Assembly (NCBI GenBank): GCA_000949895.1
Contig: JWIT01000019.1
Location: 17,907-81,906 of the forward strand
Reading direction: 5' to 3'
DNA from: Agrobacterium arsenijevicii
GTDB taxonomy: Bacteria; Pseudomonadota; Alphaproteobacteria; Rhizobiales; Rhizobiaceae
Length of the DNA stretch: 64,000 nucleotides
The position numbers and the translations under genes are program-made. Within the stretch, counting starts at the first letter, position 1, and each line of letters opens with the position of its first letter. Shown here piece by piece: positions 59,301 to 64,000 of the stretch. Below the pieces are notes generated by a model. It was not told where the DNA came from. It saw only the letters and a program-made list of their open reading frames with translations, and searched no databases.

Positions 59301-60170
59301 TTAAATACCGCGATCGAGGCCGTCGCCGCCATCCGCATCGCCATGCGCGTCTTCTTCGATGGTCAGCGTGCCGTAACGGCGGTGCCACAGGCGGGCGCTG
59401 AGGGGAATGAAGAGGAGATAGGCGGCAACAGTCAGAACCAGTACTTCCCAGGTGAAGCTCATCAGCATCGCCACGTAAAGCACAACGACGAGGATCATCG
59501 GCAGCACCAGATCGCGACGGATGCGGCTGGTGCCGGATTTTCCCGACCAGACCGGCAGGCGGCTGATGAGAAGATAGCCGATCAGTACGGTGTAGGCGGC
59601 GGCAACATAGGCGAAGGGCTTGCCCGGCTCGACGCCGAGGAAACCGAGATAAACAGGCAGAAGCACCAGCATGGCGCCCATCGGGGCCGGAACGCCGACG
59701 AAAAATTCGTTCTGCCACGGCGCTTTCACCGGCCGCTCGATCATGACGTTGAAGCGCGCCAGGCGCAGGCCGGCGGCAATGACGTAGATGAGGGCGGCGA
59801 TCCAGCCGATCGAACGGACCTGATCGAGCAGATAGATATAGACGACGAGGGCAGGGGCGACACCGAAATTGACGATGTCGGCCAGACTGTCCATCTGTTC
59901 GCCGAATTTGGAGGTCGCCTTCATCATGCGGGCGATGCGCCCGTCGATGCCATCGAGGAAGGCGGCGAGCAGCACCATGCCAACGGCCAGCTCGAAGCGG
60001 CCTTCGATGGCAAGGCGCACGCCGCTCAGGCCGGCACAAATGGCCAGAACGGTGATGAGATTGGGAACCACGAGGCGAAAGGGAATTTCCCTCAGACGCG
60101 GCCCACGGCCGCTATCGTTGCGGCCCTCAGGTTTTCCGTTCTGTTGCGGCTCCGAAATCGGCGTTTCCAT
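59301..60170 (-). CDS. pssA: CDP-diacylglycerol-serine O-phosphatidyltransferase
   Basis: 289 residues. It makes phosphatidylserine from CDP-diacylglycerol and serine. The CDP-alcohol phosphotransferase motif is intact: DGIDGRIARMMKATSKFGEQMDSLAD (D-G-x2-A-R-x8-G-x3-D-x3-D). About eight membrane helices follow the short polar N-terminus, of the long membrane-type PssA used by rhizobia and Bacillus rather than the soluble E. coli type. The start at 60170 has GGAAGG eight bases upstream; an ATG at 60176 is possible. psd lies 22 bp upstream, giving a psd-pssA operon for phosphatidylethanolamine. Confidence 0.95.
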   Translation of the reverse strand: METPISEPQQNGKPEGRNDSGRGPRLREIPFRLVVPNLITVLAICAGLSGVRLAIEGRFELAVGMVLLAAFLDGIDGRIARMMKATSKFGEQMDSLADIVNFGVAPALVVYIYLLDQVRSIGWIAALIYVIAAGLRLARFNVMIERPVKAPWQNEFFVGVPAPMGAMLVLLPVYLGFLGVEPGKPFAYVAAAYTVLIGYLLISRLPVWSGKSGTSRIRRDLVLPMILVVVLYVAMLMSFTWEVLVLTVAAYLLFIPLSARLWHRRYGTLTIEEDAHGDADGGDGLDRGI

Positions 60171-60192
60171 GCGCATGCCCTTCCTGTTTCCG

Positions 60193-60891
60193 TCAGCCGC
60201 GGCGGCTGACGACCGGGCCCTTGGCGGAGCCGAATTCGGCAAGCACGGTTTCACCGGCAATTGCTGTCTGGCCCACCGAAACGCGCGGCTCAAAACCTTC
60301 GGGAAGGAAGATATCGAGGCGCGAACCGAAGCGGATAAGACCGAAACGCTCGCCGGCATCAACAGGTTCATTCGGCTTGACCCAGCAGACGATGCGGCGG
60401 GCGACCATGCCGGCAATCTGCACCACGCCGACCTTGCCATGCGCGGTTTCGATGACGAGGCCGTTGCGCTCATTGTCTTCGGAGGCCTTGTCCACTTCCG
60501 CGTTGAGGAAGAGGCCGGGGCGGTAGGCGACATTGACGATGCGGCCACGCACGGGCGCGCGGTTCACATGGCAGTTGAACACGTTCATGAACACCGAGAT
60601 GCGTACCATCGGCTCCTTGCCGAGTTCCAGCTCCAGCGGCGGAACGACGGTCTGGACGGCGGAAACCTTGCCGTCGGCGGGGCTGATGATCAGGTCGTCA
60701 TCCTGCGGCGTCACGCGCTCGGGATCGCGGAAGAAGTAGGCGCACCAGGCCGTCAGAACGAGACCGACCCAGAACAGCGGTTCGGAGATCCAGCCGAGCA
60801 CCAGCGATGCGACGAAGAAGGCGGCCACGAAGACGTAGCCTTCCTTGTGGATCGGTACGATGGTGTTGCGAATGGTGTCGAACAGATTCAT
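60193..60891 (-). CDS. psd: Phosphatidylserine decarboxylase
   Basis: A 232-residue proenzyme of the short (Psd-II-like) type. Autocleavage at the Gly-Ser of [11 protein letters not shown] (about residue 190) yields the beta chain and a small alpha chain carrying the pyruvoyl group that decarboxylates phosphatidylserine to phosphatidylethanolamine. [11 protein letters not shown] and [12 protein letters not shown] (catalytic Asp/His region) are conserved, and one or two N-terminal helices (about 18-50) anchor it. The stop is 22 bp from the pssA start, so the two enzymes of the pathway are co-expressed. Confidence 0.95.
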   Translation of the reverse strand: MNLFDTIRNTIVPIHKEGYVFVAAFFVASLVLGWISEPLFWVGLVLTAWCAYFFRDPERVTPQDDDLIISPADGKVSAVQTVVPPLELELGKEPMVRISVFMNVFNCHVNRAPVRGRIVNVAYRPGLFLNAEVDKASEDNERNGLVIETAHGKVGVVQIAGMVARRIVCWVKPNEPVDAGERFGLIRFGSRLDIFLPEGFEPRVSVGQTAIAGETVLAEFGSAKGPVVSRRG

Positions 60892-61056
60892 AAGTTTCCT
60901 TGCTCCGGTTTTCGCCTGTCACGTCTGTATATTGTCGTGATACGACATGATCCATACGGGCATGCGACAAAGTTCGCCTAGCTGGTTACAGCCAAACTTC
61001 CCGCCCGGCAATGGTCCGGTTGGTGTGCAGCCCCTGTTGTCAGGGGTTTATGCCCG

Positions 61057-62946
61057 TCAATGCGCGGGTTCGCCGCGGTCTACTACGCCGAGATCGTCGG
61101 TTTCGCGCACATGGCGCAACATTTCCTCTGCCCGGATCGCTTCGCGCTGGCGGCTCCACATCGAGGCATAAAGCCCGTTCTGTGCCATCAGTGAGGCGTG
61201 TGTTCCACGCTCGGCGATCAAACCTTCCTTCAGCACGATGATTTCATCGGCACTGATGACGGTGGAGAGGCGGTGGGCGATGACCAGCGTCGTGCGGTTT
61301 TTCGAAACGATATCAAGCGCGCTCTGGATTTCCTGTTCGGTGTGGGTGTCGAGCGCCGACGTCGCCTCATCGAGAATAAGGATCGGCGGCGCCTTCAGAA
61401 TGGTTCTGGCAATCGCCACGCGCTGCTTTTCACCGCCGGAAAGCTTCAAACCGCGTTCGCCGACCATGGTGGCGTAACCATCCGGCAGCTTGCCGATGAA
61501 GGCGCTGATCTGCGCCGCATCCGCTGCCGCCGTGACGTCTTCAGTCGTCGCCGAAGGGCGGCCGTAACGGATGTTGTAGGCGAGCGTGTCGTTGAACAGC
61601 ACCGTATCCTGCGGGACCATGCCGATGACGGAGCGCAGGCTCTGCTGCGTCACGTCGCGTATGTCCTGCCCGTCAATGGTGACGGCGCCTTCCTGAATAT
61701 CGTAAAAACGATAGAGCAGGCGCGAGATCGTGGATTTGCCCGCACCCGAAGGGCCGACGATCGCCACGGTCTTGCCCGCCGGCACATCGAAGGAAACACC
61801 CTTCAAAATAGGTCTTTCGGGATCATAGGCGAAATGCACGTCGCGGAAGGAGATGGCGCCCGGTCCGGCGGCAAGCGGTTTCGCATCCGCCTTGTCGGTA
61901 ACCTCGGCCTCGACCTCGAGAAGCTCGAACATCTGTTCGATGTCGGTCAGGCCCTGGCGGATTTCGCGATAAACGAAACCGATGAAGTTCAGCGGCACCG
62001 AAAGCTGCAGCAGAAGCGCATTGACGAACACGAAATCGCCGATGGTCTGTTCGCCGCGCTGTACGGCAAGCGCCGACATCACCATCATGACAGTGGAGCC
62101 GATGCCGAAGATCACGCCCTGGCCGAAGTTCAGCCAGCCGAGCGATGTCCAGATCGAGATCGCTGATTTTTCGTAACGCTCCATGGCGACGTCGAAGCGT
62201 TTGGCCTCCATCTCTTCGTTGCCGAAATATTTGACCGTTTCGAAATTCAACAGCGAGTCGATCGCCTTGGTGTTGGCGTCGGTGTCGCTGTCGTTCATGG
62301 CGCGGCGAATGCCGATACGCCAGTTGCTGGCCCGGACGGTGAACCAGATATAGGCCCAGACGGTAATGACCGTGACCAGCACATAGGAAAAGCCGTAGGA
62401 CGCCCAGAAAATGATCGCAGTCAGCAGGAATTCGATGAAGGTCGGCGCGGTGTTGAGGATGGTGAAGCGGACAATGGTTTCGATGCCCTTGGTGCCGCGC
62501 TCGATAACCCGCGAAAGCCCGCCGGTCTTGCGTTCCAGATGGAAGCGCAGCGAAAGCCGGTGCATGTGCACGAAGGTTCGGTAGGCGAGCTGGCGCACCG
62601 CATGCTGGCCGACGCTGGCGAAAAGCGAATCGCGCAGCTGGTTGAGGCCGACCTGGATCAGTCGCGTCAGATTATAGGCGATGACAAGGGCGACTGCGCC
62701 GAGCAGGAAGGCCGGAACCAGCCCGACCATGTCCAGCTTGCCGTTCAGCGCATCCGTTGCCCATTTGAAGAAATAGGGGACGAGGATCAGCACCAGCTTG
62801 GCGACGATGAGGAACACCGTCGCCCAGATCACCCGCATCTTCAGGTCAAGCCGGCCTTCCGGCCACATATAGGGCCAGAGATTGATCAGGGTCTGCGTGG
62901 GATTGCTGGAATCCGCCGAAATGGTTTTTTTCTTGGTGGCCATCAT
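61057..62946 (-). CDS. ABC exporter of the Atm1/HMT1 type
   Basis: A 629-residue half-transporter: six-helix domain (about 20-330), then a nucleotide-binding domain (about 365-600) with Walker A GPSGAGKST, signature LSGGEKQR, Walker B ILILDEATSALD and the His-loop IAHRLSTV. The membrane domain segments HLERKTGGLSRVIERGTKGIE and NYFGNE-like FETVKYFGNEEMEAKRF are typical of Atm1 proteins, which export glutathione or glutathione-metal/persulfide conjugates. A role in heavy-metal and redox homeostasis is likely. The gene is on the same strand as the LysM gene 107 bp upstream. Confidence 0.93.
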   Translation of the reverse strand: MMATKKKTISADSSNPTQTLINLWPYMWPEGRLDLKMRVIWATVFLIVAKLVLILVPYFFKWATDALNGKLDMVGLVPAFLLGAVALVIAYNLTRLIQVGLNQLRDSLFASVGQHAVRQLAYRTFVHMHRLSLRFHLERKTGGLSRVIERGTKGIETIVRFTILNTAPTFIEFLLTAIIFWASYGFSYVLVTVITVWAYIWFTVRASNWRIGIRRAMNDSDTDANTKAIDSLLNFETVKYFGNEEMEAKRFDVAMERYEKSAISIWTSLGWLNFGQGVIFGIGSTVMMVMSALAVQRGEQTIGDFVFVNALLLQLSVPLNFIGFVYREIRQGLTDIEQMFELLEVEAEVTDKADAKPLAAGPGAISFRDVHFAYDPERPILKGVSFDVPAGKTVAIVGPSGAGKSTISRLLYRFYDIQEGAVTIDGQDIRDVTQQSLRSVIGMVPQDTVLFNDTLAYNIRYGRPSATTEDVTAAADAAQISAFIGKLPDGYATMVGERGLKLSGGEKQRVAIARTILKAPPILILDEATSALDTHTEQEIQSALDIVSKNRTTLVIAHRLSTVISADEIIVLKEGLIAERGTHASLMAQNGLYASMWSRQREAIRAEEMLRHVRETDDLGVVDRGEPAH

Positions 62947-63053
62947 TCGCTCCGGTCACTGCCGGAAGCCGACAGCAGGGCGGCGGCTTTGATAAAGCCG
63001 CCGTGCTTGTCACAGGTAGGGTTGTCGCGGCTTCAGCGCAACGTCTTGAACGA

Positions 63054-64000
63054 TCAGGAACCGCTCTTCAGACGCTTGCGGTGAAGTTCTTCCGCATTCG
63101 GCAGGGCCTTTTCCGGTACGCCGAAAATCTGGCCAGGCTCGATGAGATCAGGATTTTTGATCTGGTCCTCGTTGGCGAGGTAGATCGTGGTGTAACGCAC
63201 GCCCTGTCCGTAAACGCGGCGGGAAATCTGCCACAGCGTATCGCCGCGGCGGATGATGACGCTGTTCTGGCTCTCGGCAAGCGGCTGCTGCTCGAATGTC
63301 TGCGGACCGGCAGGTGCCTGCGGCGCGGGTGCGGGCGGCGCGATGATGTGGAGGTCGGCAAGGCGGCTTGCCAGCGTGGCGATACCCTTGCCAATACCTG
63401 CCACGTCGTTCGGCCATGCTTCGACCGATGTCAGCAGCTGACGCGCCTTTGCGGCGATATCGCCTGCAAAGGCGGTGAAGGACGGCTCGGTGCCCGCGGC
63501 GGTGCGGAACTCGGAGAGCGACTTGAGGCCGATTACCACCGCAGAGCGGCCGGCAATGGCCTGATCGAGCGCCGGTGTGGCCTGATCCTTGTAGAGATTG
63601 GAAAGAATGCCGAATGCCTTCGCCACATCCGTGCGCAGCTTTTCAAAAGTCGCGCGGTCGCTTGCCGTGCTCTGGTTCTCGGTGGGCGCGGTCGTTGTGG
63701 CAGCGGAGGGCGTGACGGTTGGTGCCTGCATGGCGACGGTTGCCTGGTCGGTCTGCGGGCGCTCGAAAGGAACGCGCACGCGCACCTTCGCCGTGCCGTC
63801 GGCGTTCAGTTCCTCGACGGTGATGATATGGCTGCCGACGGAAAGATCGACATTGCCCTCGATGACGAAATGGCCGGAGGCTTCCGTGGTGCTTTTGCCG
63901 ATTTCCTTGTCATCGACCAGCGCGCGCACGGTCGAGGCGGCAGGTGCGGAACCCGCAACGAAAATCTTCGATCCCTCGAATTCGACGGCGGGGACCTGAA
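63054..64000 (-). CDS. LysM-domain protein (5' end cut by window)
   Basis: The frame is open from the right edge (about 315 residues visible), so the N-terminus lies outside. The visible part starts in a beta-rich repeat region (VRALVDDKEIGK through DLSVGSHIITVEELN), then a Pro/Thr/Ala linker (about QTDQATVAMQAP to TASDRA), a helical segment, and a C-terminal LysM module: VIIRRGDTLWQISRRVYGQGVRYTTIYLANEDQIKNPDLIEPGQIFGVP, which binds peptidoglycan glycan chains. The layout is like rhizobial cell-wall-associated proteins with a signal or Ig-like N-terminus. Its exact role is unknown. Confidence 0.85.
   Translation of the reverse strand, partial: QVPAVEFEGSKIFVAGSAPAASTVRALVDDKEIGKSTTEASGHFVIEGNVDLSVGSHIITVEELNADGTAKVRVRVPFERPQTDQATVAMQAPTVTPSAATTTAPTENQSTASDRATFEKLRTDVAKAFGILSNLYKDQATPALDQAIAGRSAVVIGLKSLSEFRTAAGTEPSFTAFAGDIAAKARQLLTSVEAWPNDVAGIGKGIATLASRLADLHIIAPPAPAPQAPAGPQTFEQQPLAESQNSVIIRRGDTLWQISRRVYGQGVRYTTIYLANEDQIKNPDLIEPGQIFGVPEKALPNAEELHRKRLKSGS

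Noticed and set aside
63000..63022. Further family B palindrome copy near CGTGCTTGTCACAGG
   Set aside because: Only half of one hairpin unit is visible and the rest does not match; too little to call.

Overview
The window reads as about 64 kb of ordinary, GC-rich alphaproteobacterial chromosome from a rhizobial genus, most likely Agrobacterium (A. tumefaciens/fabrum complex). The basis is the close protein resemblance I recognise for DapA, RpoZ, Rsh, the RopA/Omp2b-type porins, PssA/Psd and the DUF3563 and TIGR02301 proteins, the chromosomal gene order rpoZ-rsh-acpS-lepB-rnc-era-recO, and rhizobial-style intergenic palindromic repeats. I see no phage, transposase, plasmid origin, CRISPR array or rRNA. 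One tRNA (Ser, GCT anticodon) is present.

Layout. 0-9 kb: a quinone-oxidoreductase-like enzyme cut by the left edge, divergent from a HxlR regulator; undecaprenyl-diphosphatase (uppP); the Mg2+ transporter mgtE with a structured leader; an MFS exporter with an attenuator-like hairpin; a diacylglycerol-kinase-like protein; a class III aminotransferase; an OsmC-type peroxidase. 8.7-18.6 kb: AMP nucleosidase (amn), several small membrane or secreted proteins, two P-loop small-molecule kinases, a HisC-like aminotransferase, a PilZ-like protein, an operon of an FAD ferredoxin-type reductase and a HpaI aldolase, a DUF883 protein and tRNA-Ser. 19-26 kb: two tandem porins, a soluble lytic transglycosylase, dapA and smpB. 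26-38 kb: a globin-coupled chemoreceptor, a NYN nuclease-like protein, then the core block rpoZ, rsh, DUF3563, DUF2062, acpS, lepB, rnc, era, a Crp/Fnr regulator, a receiver protein and recO. 38-50 kb: an MFS transporter, a methyltransferase, a MOSC protein, an HD hydrolase, a giant DUF2339 membrane protein, a VOC-VOC-hydrolase fusion and an NMT1-type ABC importer. 50-64 kb: zinT under a Zur-like box, mscS, a ygfZ-HD-phosphatase operon, small secreted proteins, a NUDIX hydrolase, YnfA, a SRAP protein, a REC-REC-GGDEF cyclase, psd-pssA, an Atm1-type exporter and a LysM protein cut by the right edge.

Functional themes are envelope building (uppP, porins, Slt, DapA, LepB, PssA/Psd, AcpS), translation and stress control (SmpB, RNase III, Era, Rsh, omega), and metal and redox handling (MgtE, ZinT, Atm1-like, OsmC, HxlR/quinone oxidoreductase, hydroquinone-dioxygenase-like fusion).

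The most interesting non-coding signals are two. First, the leader upstream of mgtE can form two mutually exclusive folds, one of which sequesters the ribosome binding site. Second, two apparently different families of intergenic palindromes are built from the same 28-nt hairpin module, differing by compensatory base-pair changes. Neither has been tested by alignment or search here. All functions are assigned from sequence motifs only.
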